Shown: positions 47,948 to 55,606, counted from the stretch's first letter. The stretch: 64,000 bases of DNA from Microbacterium bovistercoris (GCF_003387575.1 NZ_QUAB01000033.1:84686-148685), one strand, 5' to 3'. Numbers and translations: made by a program. Notes: a model not told the origin generated them from the sequence alone.

Positions 47948-47978
47948 TTACCAATCAGTAAAGTTTACTTATTGGTAA
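47948..47978. promoter_or_regulatory. 31-bp near-perfect palindrome, candidate ArsR operator
   Basis: TTACCAATCAGTAAA (47948-47962), a central G, then TTTACTTATTGGTAA (47964-47978); the arms differ at one position. It is strikingly AT-rich for this genome and covers the transcription start of an operon whose second gene encodes an ArsR-type repressor, so autoregulation is the natural reading. Confidence 0.78.
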
Positions 47979-47992
47979 TGCAGGAGGTCGTC

Positions 47993-48415
47993 ATGCCCGA
48001 TGTGTCGCATTCGCTCGAGATCGCCGCTCGCCCCAGCGCCGTGTGGCGCTGGCTGGAGACCCAGGAGGGCCTGCGCCGCTGGATGGGTGCGGACCTGGAG
48101 ATCGAACTGATGGTCGGCGGCTCCTATCGGATGACCGGACCCGACGGCACGGTCATCAGCGGTCGCGTGCTCGAACTCGTGCCCGAGGGGCGGCTGGTGC
48201 TGTCCTGGCTCGAGGAGGGTGTCGGGTGGCAGCACCCGGGGAGGCTGGTCATCAACCTGCGGCCGACCGAGGCGGGCACCGAGGCCACGCTCGTGCATGA
48301 CGGCTTCGCGGGCATCGGCACGGACGGCTGGCGCGGCACGCGCGACGCGTATCAGCGCGGCATCGCGAAGCATCGCATTCTGGAGCAGCTCGCAGCGCTC
48401 GTGGAGGAAGGGTGA
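47993..48415 (+). CDS. SRPBCC (AHSA1-like) domain protein
   Basis: A 140-residue lipid- or ligand-binding fold protein of the SRPBCC/AHSA1 group. Typical lines are SLEIAARPSAVWRWLETQEG, WMGADLEIELMVGGSYRMTG and VLELVPEGRLVLSWLEEG, with the C-terminal helix DAYQRGIAKHRILEQLAALV. GGAGG lies 5 nt before ATG 47993; an ATG at 47979, out of phase, is ignored. It is the first gene after the palindromic operator and overlaps the ArsR gene (GTGA). SRPBCC-ArsR pairs are common in actinobacteria; the ligand is unknown. Confidence 0.85.
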   Translation: MPDVSHSLEIAARPSAVWRWLETQEGLRRWMGADLEIELMVGGSYRMTGPDGTVISGRVLELVPEGRLVLSWLEEGVGWQHPGRLVINLRPTEAGTEATLVHDGFAGIGTDGWRGTRDAYQRGIAKHRILEQLAALVEEG

Positions 48416-48756
48416 CCGATCCGTCGGATGCGGCGTTCCGGGCGCTCGCCGATCCGACGCGCAGACGCATCCTCGACCTGCTCGCCGACCGTGGTGTGTG
48501 CACGGTCGGCGAGCTTGCCGAGGAGTTCCCGGAGCTGGTGGCATCGGGGATCTCGAAGCATCTGATGGCGCTGCGCGCGGCGGGGCTCGTGGTATCGGAG
48601 CGGGACGGTCGCAACCAGCGCTATCGGATCGACGCGAACGCCTTTCAGAGGGCGCTCGGCCCGTGGATGCGCCGCTACGACGACTACCTCGCGACCTCGC
48701 TGCAGACGCTGAAGACCCTCGTCGAATCCGGGGACGAGCCCCCGGTCGAGGGGTGA
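48412..48756 (+). CDS. ArsR-family winged-helix repressor
   Basis: A 114-residue regulator with the ArsR winged helix: AFRALADPTRRRILDLLADR (residues 8-27), CTVGELAEEFPELVASGISK as recognition region and a wing GLVVSERDGRNQRYRIDAN. No CxC metal site is visible (the lone Cys is in GVCTVGEL), so metals are an unlikely signal; such repressors paired with SRPBCC proteins often respond to other cues. GTG start overlaps the upstream stop. The palindrome at 47948-47978 is its likely operator. It converges with the hydrolase gene across 7 nt. Confidence 0.88.
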   Translation: MTDPSDAAFRALADPTRRRILDLLADRGVCTVGELAEEFPELVASGISKHLMALRAAGLVVSERDGRNQRYRIDANAFQRALGPWMRRYDDYLATSLQTLKTLVESGDEPPVEG

Positions 48757-48763
48757 TCCGTCA

Positions 48764-49645
48764 TCAGCGGACGAAATCCAGTATGGCGTCGACGTACTCC
48801 GCCGGGCGTTCGACGAAGGAGAAATGGCCGGCGTGCGCGATCGTGGCGACCGGGCCGCCCGTCGACTTGCGGTACGCGTCGATGAGGCCGGGGGCAGCGA
48901 CCAGGTCCGCGTCGCCGTGCACGAGCATCGAGGGCATGGCCAGCCCGGCCAGCAGCGGAACCCGATCGACGTACATGTCGGTCAGCAGTGGGTGGTGCGA
49001 CCACGATTTGGACCAGTCCAGATCATCGGGCGCGGCCTCCGTGCTCTTCTCGTAACGTCGGCGTCCCTCCGCATCGGCGAAGAACAGGTCGAGGTACCGA
49101 TCGCCCAGCGGGGTCATGGCCTCCCAGGACCTGTCCTCCGCGGTGAGCCGCCTCTCGCTCCCTGCGAGCTCGCGACAGCGCGCGGCGGCCTCCGGCATCC
49201 CCGCGGCGTCGAGCATCGCGGCGGCGCGCGGCAGGCGGTGCCGATCCGTGGCATCCGTGTCGAGTGCCGGGCAGTCCAGGATCAGGCCGGTGATGGCCTC
49301 GGGGTGCGCCAGCGCGTAGTCGACCGCGTAGGCGCCGCCGGAGGAGTGTCCGATGATCGTCCAGGCGTCGATGCCGAGCGACTCGCGCAGCTGCTCGAAG
49401 TCGTCGATCAGCACCGGCACGCTCAGTGCGGGGTCTTCGGGCAGCGCATCGGAGCGCCCGACGCCCCGCTGGTCGACGCCGATGATGCGCACCCCGCGCT
49501 CGGCGAGCAGATCGCCCACCGACTCCATGAAGTCCCAGGACGGGTTGCCGGGACCGCCGTGGATGAACAGCACCGGATCGCCGCCTGCGGGACCGCGTTC
49601 GTCCACGAAGATTCCGGTTCCGTTGATGCGCAGTCTCTGCCCCAT
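48764..49645 (-). CDS. Alpha/beta hydrolase, proline iminopeptidase-like
   Basis: A 293-residue alpha/beta-fold hydrolase. The oxyanion motif HGGPG in VLFIHGGPGNPSWDFMES, the nucleophile Ser in TIIGHSSGGAYAVDYALAHP and the late His in IAHAGHFSFVERPAEY are seen, with Asp in VHGDADLVA. HGGPG is typical of S33 iminopeptidases and some epoxide or ester hydrolases, so the substrate remains open. TAGCCT lies 8 nt before the ATG. It is monocistronic. Confidence 0.85.
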   Translation of the reverse strand: MGQRLRINGTGIFVDERGPAGGDPVLFIHGGPGNPSWDFMESVGDLLAERGVRIIGVDQRGVGRSDALPEDPALSVPVLIDDFEQLRESLGIDAWTIIGHSSGGAYAVDYALAHPEAITGLILDCPALDTDATDRHRLPRAAAMLDAAGMPEAAARCRELAGSERRLTAEDRSWEAMTPLGDRYLDLFFADAEGRRRYEKSTEAAPDDLDWSKSWSHHPLLTDMYVDRVPLLAGLAMPSMLVHGDADLVAAPGLIDAYRKSTGGPVATIAHAGHFSFVERPAEYVDAILDFVR

Positions 49646-49732
49646 GTTTCCGGAGGCTAGCAGCGGGATGCCGAATAGTCAGGTGCTCTTGTACATCTCA
49701 GCCGAGGCAGGTGCACTGGCGAGCCGGCGTGC

Positions 49733-50209
49733 TCAACTGAGCGGCCTGGCCATCCGGAAGTTCGTCAGCTCGATGCCCTCGATGACCGGGTGCTGCTCCG
49801 CCTCGACGGCGAAGCCGACGCGCTCGAAGAACGGTCGTGCAGTGATGCTCACATCGGCGGACAGGCCGGCGGCGCCAGCATCCATTGCGCGCGACTCGAG
49901 CTCGGCCATCAGCGCGCGAGCGACGCCGCGGCGCGCGAACGCGGGCGAGACGAACAACATGTCGATGTCTCCGGAGGCGCTCACATCGGAGAAACCGGCG
50001 ACGCGGCCATCGACGACCGCCACGACGGTGCCGCGGCGGCGTCTCGCCTCGTTCCAGCCATCGATGCTGCGCTGAGCAGGTCGCGCCCACGCCGCGATCT
50101 GCGCGGCGGAGTAGTCGGCGGATGCCGTGATCGTCACCGCGTCGAGGAACACCGCCAGCGTCGTCGCCGCATCCTCGTCGCGATAGTCGCGGATGACGAT
50201 CTCGCTCAC
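49733..50209 (-). CDS. GNAT-family N-acetyltransferase
   Basis: A 158-residue acetyl-CoA-dependent transferase. The start VIRDYRDEDAATTLAVFLDA is typical; the acetyl-CoA loop Q/RxxGxG/A is AFARRGVARALMAELESRAM (motif A, RRGVA). The protein probably modifies a small molecule or peptide; the substrate is not evident. ATG overlaps the stop of the nucleotidyltransferase gene by 4 nt, so the two are co-translated. 87 nt separate its stop from the hydrolase start. Confidence 0.85.
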   Translation of the reverse strand: MSEIVIRDYRDEDAATTLAVFLDAVTITASADYSAAQIAAWARPAQRSIDGWNEARRRRGTVVAVVDGRVAGFSDVSASGDIDMLFVSPAFARRGVARALMAELESRAMDAGAAGLSADVSITARPFFERVGFAVEAEQHPVIEGIELTNFRMARPLS

Positions 50210-50895
50210 CGGACGAATCCGTCCTGCATCCGTCCGCCGGCGCGGTCGAGTTCCGCCTGCACCCGGTTCGCCAAGGTGCCGTAGTCGCCGGCGAGCAGGG
50301 GAGCGCTGAGCGCCTCGACGCGATCAGTTTCCAGTACTCGCAACCGGCGCGGGAGCCATTTGCCGGTGCCCAGCCACTGGCCCTCGGCCAGCAGCATCAG
50401 CTCGGCGGTGCGTTCGAAGAGCACGGATGCCAGGACGTGGCGCTCCAGCGGATCGGCGGCGTCACGCAGGTCGTCGAGCACATCGGTGATGACATACCGG
50501 CGGAACACGGCCTCCACCTCGGTCAACTCGGGCCCGGCTTCCAGGACGTCCGCCCAGTGCTCGCGGAGCTCGTCCAGCTCCGCGCCCTCCCGCACGACAC
50601 ACCCCTCCACGAGCATGTGCACGATGACCGGTCGATGCTGATCGACGCCGCGCTGAGCCCACTCCGCGAACCCCGCGGCGGTGTAGGCGAACACCTCGAA
50701 GACCTCGTCCTCGAACGCGTGCGTCGACGCGGCACTGGTCTGATCGCCGGTGAAGAGCTCCTCGCCGATCAGCAGCAGGTCGATGTCGCTGCTCGCTGTG
50801 CGCTCGCCGCGGGCCGTGCTGCCGCCGACGATCACGGTCGTCGCGCCGGGAAAGTGCGCGGCGACGAATCTCTCTGTGGCGGCGGTGAAGTCCAT
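50206..50895 (-). CDS. Nucleotidyltransferase-domain protein
   Basis: A 229-residue protein with an N-terminal DNA polymerase beta-like nucleotidyltransferase domain: GGSTARGERTASSDIDLLLI (residues 24-43) has the GS motif and the Asp-x-Asp metal pair. The rest is helical (FERTAELMLLAEGQWLGTGK), recalling kanamycin nucleotidyltransferase-like proteins. The acceptor is unknown. TAACCT ends 6 nt before ATG 50895, indicating a leaderless transcript. It is followed by the GNAT gene and preceded by repeat copy A. Confidence 0.82.
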   Translation of the reverse strand: MDFTAATERFVAAHFPGATTVIVGGSTARGERTASSDIDLLLIGEELFTGDQTSAASTHAFEDEVFEVFAYTAAGFAEWAQRGVDQHRPVIVHMLVEGCVVREGAELDELREHWADVLEAGPELTEVEAVFRRYVITDVLDDLRDAADPLERHVLASVLFERTAELMLLAEGQWLGTGKWLPRRLRVLETDRVEALSAPLLAGDYGTLANRVQAELDRAGGRMQDGFVR

Positions 50896-50901
50896 CGGGC
50901 C

Positions 50902-50907
50902 AGGTTA
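50902..50907 (-). promoter_or_regulatory. -10 box of the nucleotidyltransferase-GNAT pair
   Basis: TAACCT on minus, then ggcccg (6 nt), then ATG 50895. It lies between the gene and repeat copy A. Confidence 0.5.
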
Positions 50908-50921
50908 CCGGTGGGTCCCGT

Positions 50922-51001
50922 TGCAGCATCTCGGAGATCTGCATGATCTCGGACCCTTCGCGGCTTGGGCATCCGAGGTTTTGCAGAAGTCGGGGAATGC
51001 G
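50922..51001. repeat. Palindromic repeat, copy A (diverged)
   Basis: Starts TGCAGCATCTCGGAGATCTGC-like and ends TTTTGCAGAAGTC, matching copies B and C at both ends in the same orientation but with many changes between. The arms still pair partly (CTCGGA with TCCGAG). It lies between the nucleotidyltransferase start and the APH-like stop. Confidence 0.75.
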
Positions 51002-51016
51002 CAGCGCCCTCGCGGG

Positions 51017-51856
51017 TCAGAACGCGGCGAGCGCCTCGGCGAGCATGCGGTGACCCTGGTTCTCGAACGCCTCGTCGCCGACCTTGTAGGCCCAGCACGC
51101 GGTGCCGACCGCCTCGCGCAGGGCGTCCAGGCGCCACTGGTCGGGGTCTCGGGGGTCGGGGCCGTAGCCCTCGAAGAACGCCGCCTCGAGCTCGGGGTGC
51201 TCCCGCCACTGCTGTGCTGCGAGGCGGGCGAGGTCGGTGGATGCCGGCCGGAACGCGAAGCGCCCGAAGTCGATCGCCCGCACGATGCCCTGGTCGAAGA
51301 GCCAGTTGCGCGGATGCCAGTCGCCGTGTGTCGGCACCTTCGTCACCGCGGATGCCGGAGCGGTGGACAGGATCCGGCGGGCGTGCTCTGCCGTCGCGGC
51401 GTCCACCCGGTGCGGCTGGTCGAGCCATGACAGGGCTCGGGCCGTCGCACGCGCCTCGTATCCGGCATCCGTGCGCGTCTCGAGGCGGTGCAGCCTGCTC
51501 AGCAGCTCACCGGCCTGCCGGTACGTGTCCGCCTGCCGTTCGGCCTCCGTGCCGAGCACGAGCGTGCCGGGCAGGTACTCGAGCAGGATGATGCGCGCGA
51601 CGGCATCCGCGGCGAGAAGCCGTGCTGCCTGCGCCGTCGCGGCGAGCGGCGCGACGAAGTGCGGATGCGCGGACATCTCGCGCGGCAGGTGCGTGTCGTC
51701 GGGACCCGCGGCCTTCACGACGAAGTCCTGTCCTCCGGAGCGCACGTGCAGCACGGCGGTGTCGACGAGGTTCCACGACATGTCCGCGACGACCTCCGCG
51801 CCCGGAAGCCGCTCAGCAGCCCACGCCCGCTGCGCAGCATCCAGCCGTTCGTTCAT
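51017..51856 (-). CDS. Aminoglycoside phosphotransferase (APH)-family kinase-like protein
   Basis: A 279-residue protein with the APH/choline kinase fold. The catalytic HGDxxxxN is THGDWHPRNWLF and the metal DFG is AIDFGRFAFRP; the Lys of the ATP site lies in DFVVKAAGPDD. Substrates in this family range from antibiotics to sugars and choline, so resistance is not implied. ATG 51856 follows GGAGGG, and CAGGAT 6 nt upstream resembles the leaderless boxes seen elsewhere. The gene is bracketed by repeat copy A at its 3' side and copies B and C at its 5' side. Confidence 0.82.
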   Translation of the reverse strand: MNERLDAAQRAWAAERLPGAEVVADMSWNLVDTAVLHVRSGGQDFVVKAAGPDDTHLPREMSAHPHFVAPLAATAQAARLLAADAVARIILLEYLPGTLVLGTEAERQADTYRQAGELLSRLHRLETRTDAGYEARATARALSWLDQPHRVDAATAEHARRILSTAPASAVTKVPTHGDWHPRNWLFDQGIVRAIDFGRFAFRPASTDLARLAAQQWREHPELEAAFFEGYGPDPRDPDQWRLDALREAVGTACWAYKVGDEAFENQGHRMLAEALAAF

Positions 51857-51872
51857 CCCTCCATCCTGCCGT

Positions 51873-51960
51873 GGCAGCACCTCGGAGATCTGCGGGATCT
51901 CGGATGCTTCGGAGACCAGGCATCCGCGATTCTGCAGAAGTCCGAGATTGTGCGGCCGGC
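51873..51960. repeat. Palindromic repeat, copy B
   Basis: An 88-bp element. Left arm from 51881 (CTCGGAGATCTGC...CGGATGC) pairs over 27 bp with the right arm ending at 51946 (GCATCCG...GTCCGAG), 22 of 27 positions complementary. The outer ends GGCAGCAC and GTGCGGCC are also complementary at 7 of 8. It is 18 bp from copy C. Confidence 0.88.
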
Positions 51961-51978
51961 GCGATGCGCTCGAGCCGC

Positions 51979-52065
51979 GGCAGCACCTCGGAGATCTGCG
52001 GGATCCCGGATGCTTCGGGGATCAAGCATCCGGGATTCTGCAGAAGTCCGAGATTGTGCGGCCGG
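51979..52065. repeat. Palindromic repeat, copy C
   Basis: An 87-bp element nearly identical to copy B and in the same orientation. In the inner stem CCCGGATGC pairs perfectly with GCATCCGGG, where copy B has a mismatch, so the arms have changed together. It ends 12 nt before the stop of the RNB nuclease gene. Confidence 0.88.
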
Positions 52066-52077
52066 CCGCAGGCGCGA

Positions 52078-53496
52078 TCAGGCAGCCGAGAACGCCACAG
52101 CGCCGGTGCGGATGTCGGCGGCGTCGAGCCGCACGCGCACGACGGCGCCCGGCGTGGCTCCTGCGGGGATCGGTGCGCGCGCGGTCACTGCGGGCTCGGC
52201 GATCTGCACGGTCGCCTCACCCTCGCCGTTCGCAGGCCGGATGACGGTCGCTTCGAAGACCTCGCCGACGCGCGGTGCGAGCAGGGCGGCCTCGACGCAT
52301 TCGACGGTCTGCGCGTTCAACTGCGATGCCCGCGACGACGACTCCTGCATGAGCCGCGGCAGTTCGGCCAGCCCTTCGCGCGCCCACTCCGGAACCTCGT
52401 CACCCTGCGAGAGCGCCAGGCAGATCGTGAGGGACCAGCGGTCGACGAGCCGGCGCAGCGGCGCCGTGGCGTGCGCATACGGAGCGCCGATCGCCGCCTG
52501 CATCCGCTCCTCGGGCGGCGTGCCGTCGAAGACGACGTAGCCGGCGCCGCGGAACAGGGCGCTCGCCGCCTCGAGCACGGGAAGGGTCAGCGGATCGGCC
52601 CGATCCAGACCGCGAAGGTACTCGCCGTACCGACCCGTGGTCCAGGCGCGCCCGAGTGCCTGCGTCTGCGTGCGGAACTCCTCGAACGTCCGCTCGTCGG
52701 GTTGCGGCATCGTGCGCAGCACTCCGACGCCGCCGTCGAGCATGAGCTGCGCGGCGGCCATGCCCGTCATCAGTGACAGCTGGGCGTTCCAATCCTCGAC
52801 GGGCAGAGGTTGTCTGCGCTCGATGTCGTATCGCCCAGCGCCGGTGCGCACGACCTCGGCGTCCGGCAGGTTCAGGCTCGCACCGCCGCGCGCCGCCTCC
52901 TGCTCGAGCCGCAGCCGTCCGATCTCGGGCAGCAGCGCGGCAGGGGAGTCCTCGTCGCGATCCAGCGCCCGCTGCGCGGCGACGTAGTCGAGCTGCGCGC
53001 GGGAGCGGATCAATGCGCGCTGCAGGGTCGAGCCTGTCACGACACCCTCGGCATCCAGGGCGAACGTCCACACCAGCGCAGGGCGGTCCTGATCGGGAAG
53101 CAGCGAGGCGCTCCCTTCGCTGAGCACCGGCGGATGCAGCGGGATGGAGCCGTCCGCGGCGTACAGCGTCTGCCCGCGCGCGCGTGCTGCGGCATCCAGC
53201 GCCCCGCCCGGGGTGACGAACCCGGGCACGTCCGCGATCGCGTACCGCACCGTGAAGCCCTTGCCTGCACGTTCGAGCTGGAACGCCTGGTCGAGGTCCC
53301 TGGATCCTTCGGGGTCGAGCGTCGCGAACGGGATGTCGCGCAGATCCACGTCGGGCGCGATCGCGGTGGCCCGTTCGGCCTCGGCCTCCGCCTCGGGCGG
53401 GAACGGGATGTCGAACGGCGCTCGCACCGCGGCCAGGGCCTCGGCCAGGGCGCTCTGCGCGGCGGATTCTGCGATGTGCGATCGACGCTGAGGCAT
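52078..53496 (-). CDS. RNB-domain ribonuclease (RNase II/R family, short form)
   Basis: A 472-residue 3'-5' exoribonuclease-like protein. It has the RNB core but lacks the two N-terminal cold-shock domains of RNase II/R. The catalytic Asp cluster is ATLDPEGSRDLDQAFQLERA: three Asp positions are kept, but the fourth (Asp210 in E. coli RNase II) is Gln. YAHATAPLRRLVDRWSLTIC is the conserved late RNB motif. A short C-terminal S1-like part (ATVQIAEPAVTARAPIPAGA) follows. TAGGCT ends 6 nt before ATG 53496, a leaderless pattern. It may be an RNA-processing enzyme; activity is not certain. Confidence 0.85.
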   Translation of the reverse strand: MPQRRSHIAESAAQSALAEALAAVRAPFDIPFPPEAEAEAERATAIAPDVDLRDIPFATLDPEGSRDLDQAFQLERAGKGFTVRYAIADVPGFVTPGGALDAAARARGQTLYAADGSIPLHPPVLSEGSASLLPDQDRPALVWTFALDAEGVVTGSTLQRALIRSRAQLDYVAAQRALDRDEDSPAALLPEIGRLRLEQEAARGGASLNLPDAEVVRTGAGRYDIERRQPLPVEDWNAQLSLMTGMAAAQLMLDGGVGVLRTMPQPDERTFEEFRTQTQALGRAWTTGRYGEYLRGLDRADPLTLPVLEAASALFRGAGYVVFDGTPPEERMQAAIGAPYAHATAPLRRLVDRWSLTICLALSQGDEVPEWAREGLAELPRLMQESSSRASQLNAQTVECVEAALLAPRVGEVFEATVIRPANGEGEATVQIAEPAVTARAPIPAGATPGAVVRVRLDAADIRTGAVAFSAA

Positions 53497-53502
53497 GGCG
53501 CC

Positions 53503-53508
53503 AGCCTA
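53503..53508 (-). promoter_or_regulatory. -10 box of the RNB nuclease gene
   Basis: TAGGCT on minus, then ggcgcc (6 nt), then ATG 53496. The divergent ICL/PEP-mutase-like gene has TAGCGT (53555-53560), so two leaderless promoters share this 71-bp gap. Confidence 0.5.
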
Positions 53509-53554
53509 TGCCGCCATCTTCGGACACATCGGCCCCTGGCATCCGTCCCGGCAT

Positions 53555-53560
53555 TAGCGT
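53555..53560 (+). promoter_or_regulatory. -10 box of the ICL/PEP-mutase-like gene
   Basis: TAGCGT, then 7 nt (ggctgtc), then ATG 53568; no ribosome site is seen. Confidence 0.45.
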
Positions 53561-53567
53561 GGCTGTC

Positions 53568-54341
53568 ATGACCGACACTGCGGACAAGGCTCAGACACTC
53601 GCGGCCCTCTACGACGCGCCGGAGATCCTGCGCGTCGTCAACATCTGGGACGTCGTCTCGGCACAGGCGATCGCCGCACTGCCCGAGACCCGCGCCCTCG
53701 CCACAGCCGGACACTCCATCGCCGCGACCTTCGGGTACGCCGACGGGCAGATCCCGCGCGAGATCATGATCGACTTCGTCGGCCGCATCGCCGCGGCCGT
53801 CGAACTGCCGGTGAGCGCCGACCTCGACGACGGTTACGGCGACGCCGGTGAGACGGCGCGCCTGGCGATCGGCGCGGGCGTCGTCGGCGCGAACGTCGAG
53901 GACCGCCTGAAGCCGCTCGCGGAGTCGGTCGCCCAGGTCGAGGCGATCGTGAAGGCCGGCGAGGCCGAGGGCGTGCCCTTCGTGCTCAACGCCCGTACCG
54001 ATGCGATCGTCCGCGGCGGCGACAAGCCCCTCGCAGACAAGCTCGCCGACGCCGTCGAGCGCGGCCGCGCCTACCTCGACGCCGGTGCGAAGGCCGTGTT
54101 CGTCCCCGGCATCCTCGACGCCGAGGCGACCCGCACCCTCGTCGACGGGATCGGCGCGGGCAAGGTCAGCGTGATCGGCCTGCCCGGCGCGCTCACCGCG
54201 GCCGAGTACGAGGCACTGGGCGTCGCCCGGATCTCGTACGGCCCGCTGCCGCAGCGCGTCGCGCTGACCGCGCTGCAGGACGTCGCGACGAGCCTGTACG
54301 CGAACGGCGTGATCCCGGAGGGCACGCGCGCCCTGAACTGA
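53568..54341 (+). CDS. Isocitrate lyase/PEP mutase superfamily protein
   Basis: A 257-residue TIM-barrel enzyme of the PEP mutase/isocitrate lyase superfamily. The metal-binding Asp run is PVSADLDDGYGDAGETARLA, the Glu motif VVGANVEDRLKPL, and VPFVLNARTDAIVRGGDK and KAVFVPGILDAEATRTLVDG are conserved. It acts on short 2-oxo or phospho acids, cleaving or rearranging C-C or C-P bonds; the lack of a full KKCGH loop argues against isocitrate lyase itself. Nothing nearby points to phosphonate metabolism. The ATG at 53568 was chosen over 53508 because of the TAGCGT box. A hairpin follows. Confidence 0.85.
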   Translation: MTDTADKAQTLAALYDAPEILRVVNIWDVVSAQAIAALPETRALATAGHSIAATFGYADGQIPREIMIDFVGRIAAAVELPVSADLDDGYGDAGETARLAIGAGVVGANVEDRLKPLAESVAQVEAIVKAGEAEGVPFVLNARTDAIVRGGDKPLADKLADAVERGRAYLDAGAKAVFVPGILDAEATRTLVDGIGAGKVSVIGLPGALTAAEYEALGVARISYGPLPQRVALTALQDVATSLYANGVIPEGTRALN

Positions 54342-54350
54342 CGGCCCTCA

Positions 54351-54381
54351 GGTGCTCCCTGGAAACGGTGCAGGGAGCACC
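54351..54381 (+). terminator. Terminator hairpin
   Basis: GGTGCTCCCTG (54351-54361) pairs perfectly with CAGGGAGCACC (54371-54381) around a 9-nt loop; no T-run. It separates the ICL/PEP-mutase-like gene from the next. Confidence 0.7.
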
Positions 54382-54397
54382 ATGAGAGGATCGTCCG

Positions 54398-55564
54398 ATG
54401 ACTTCCGCCGGCCATCCGTCCCCGACGAAGCGGAAGGTCGATCCCTCGGTCCTGCTCGCGCTGGCCGTCATCATGATCGCCGCGCTGGTGCTCGGCGTTC
54501 CCGCACTGATGAACGCCTTCGACAGGCAGTGGATCTCGGAGGACGTCGGAACCGAGGACGCGGTCATCGCACTTCGCCTCACCGCGGGGGAGAAGTCGTA
54601 CCTGGCGCTCCTGGATGCCGACGGCACCTCCCGCGTCGCGCGCGTCGATGAGCGCGGTTTTCAGCACTCGAGGCTCGCCTGGACCCAGGCCGGCCTGAGC
54701 ACCGGCGGCCCCGATGCCGAGTACGTGCTGCACGACGACGGATCGACGAAGGTCGACCTGAAGGGCACGACATCGGCCTCGGTCACTGAGAGCCAGCGAC
54801 TGCCCGCGCCGGGCGGCTTCCTGGTGGCGAACGGCTCCGCACGGGGGAACAGCCTGGCGTTCATCGATGCCGAGGGCGGGAGCGCTGAGGAGATCGACGT
54901 GAGCTTCTCCCACGCCGAGTTCGCGGCCTGCGACGACGAGGTCGTCATGGTGGAGTTCGGCGGTCAGCTCGGTGCGGTGACCCCGCAGACCCGGGACCTG
55001 CACGGCCAGAACGTCTTCGATGACCTGCCGACCCTGTTCTGCGACGGGGATCGGGTCTACGGTCTGGGCGAGATCAGCGAGGACAGGTCCAGACCCACGC
55101 AGAGCCTGCGGACCTGGGATCGGGCCACGGGCGCCCGGAGCACCGCCGAACTCGTGTATCCGCGTGATGTCAGCGCCTTCGAGGCGTACACGCCGTTCGA
55201 GCGGGAGGGGCGCCTGTATTGGACAGCGGACGGTGATCTGTGGTCGGTTCCGCTTCAGGGGGACCATGAGGGAGACCTGCCTTCGGGCACGAAGAAGGCG
55301 GTGAGCTCGGCCGATCTGGGGCCGTTCGTCGGCGACTTCCTGACGGCGAGTGAGGATCAGGGGGCGTACGCCCAGGCCGGTCGCTGTGTGATCGGTGTCG
55401 GCGTCGACGACGAGGCTGCCGACCTCGGAGTGTTCACGGTGGACCTCGAGACGGGGGAGCCGCGCATCGCCCTCGTGGCCGATGACATCGATCTCTCCTC
55501 TTCGAGGAGCATGACGGTGACGGCCCTCGCCGTGAAGCCGGGCTGGGCGCCGAAGGGCTGCTGA
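54398..55564 (+). CDS. Membrane-anchored protein of unknown function
   Basis: I do not recognise this 388-residue protein. It has a short basic lead (TKRKVDPS), one membrane helix (LLALAVIMIAALVLGVPAL, about residues 19-37) and an acidic extracytoplasmic region. That region is rich in short strands with repeated Asp/Gly turns (YLALLDADGTSRVARVDERG, SLAFIDAEGGSAEEIDVSFS, LYWTADGDLWSVPLQG), suggesting a beta-propeller or similar sheet. Three cysteines (FAACDDEV, TLFCDGDR, AGRCVIGV) could form a disulfide. AGAGGA precedes the ATG. It stands alone between a hairpin and the proS promoter. Confidence 0.75.
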   Translation: MTSAGHPSPTKRKVDPSVLLALAVIMIAALVLGVPALMNAFDRQWISEDVGTEDAVIALRLTAGEKSYLALLDADGTSRVARVDERGFQHSRLAWTQAGLSTGGPDAEYVLHDDGSTKVDLKGTTSASVTESQRLPAPGGFLVANGSARGNSLAFIDAEGGSAEEIDVSFSHAEFAACDDEVVMVEFGGQLGAVTPQTRDLHGQNVFDDLPTLFCDGDRVYGLGEISEDRSRPTQSLRTWDRATGARSTAELVYPRDVSAFEAYTPFEREGRLYWTADGDLWSVPLQGDHEGDLPSGTKKAVSSADLGPFVGDFLTASEDQGAYAQAGRCVIGVGVDDEAADLGVFTVDLETGEPRIALVADDIDLSSSRSMTVTALAVKPGWAPKGC

Positions 55565-55594
55565 CATCCGCGGGGTCGCGACTCGGCCACCCCG

Positions 55595-55600
55595 TAGAAT
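55595..55600 (+). promoter_or_regulatory. -10 box of proS, leaderless arrangement
   Basis: TAGAAT, then cgtccc (6 nt), then GTG 55607, with no ribosome site. Confidence 0.6.
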
Positions 55601-55606
55601 CGTCCC

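Noticed and set aside
49733-51856. Reading the GNAT/nucleotidyltransferase/APH genes as an aminoglycoside-resistance island
   Set aside because: None shows motifs specific to known resistance enzymes, and no transposase or integron is present.
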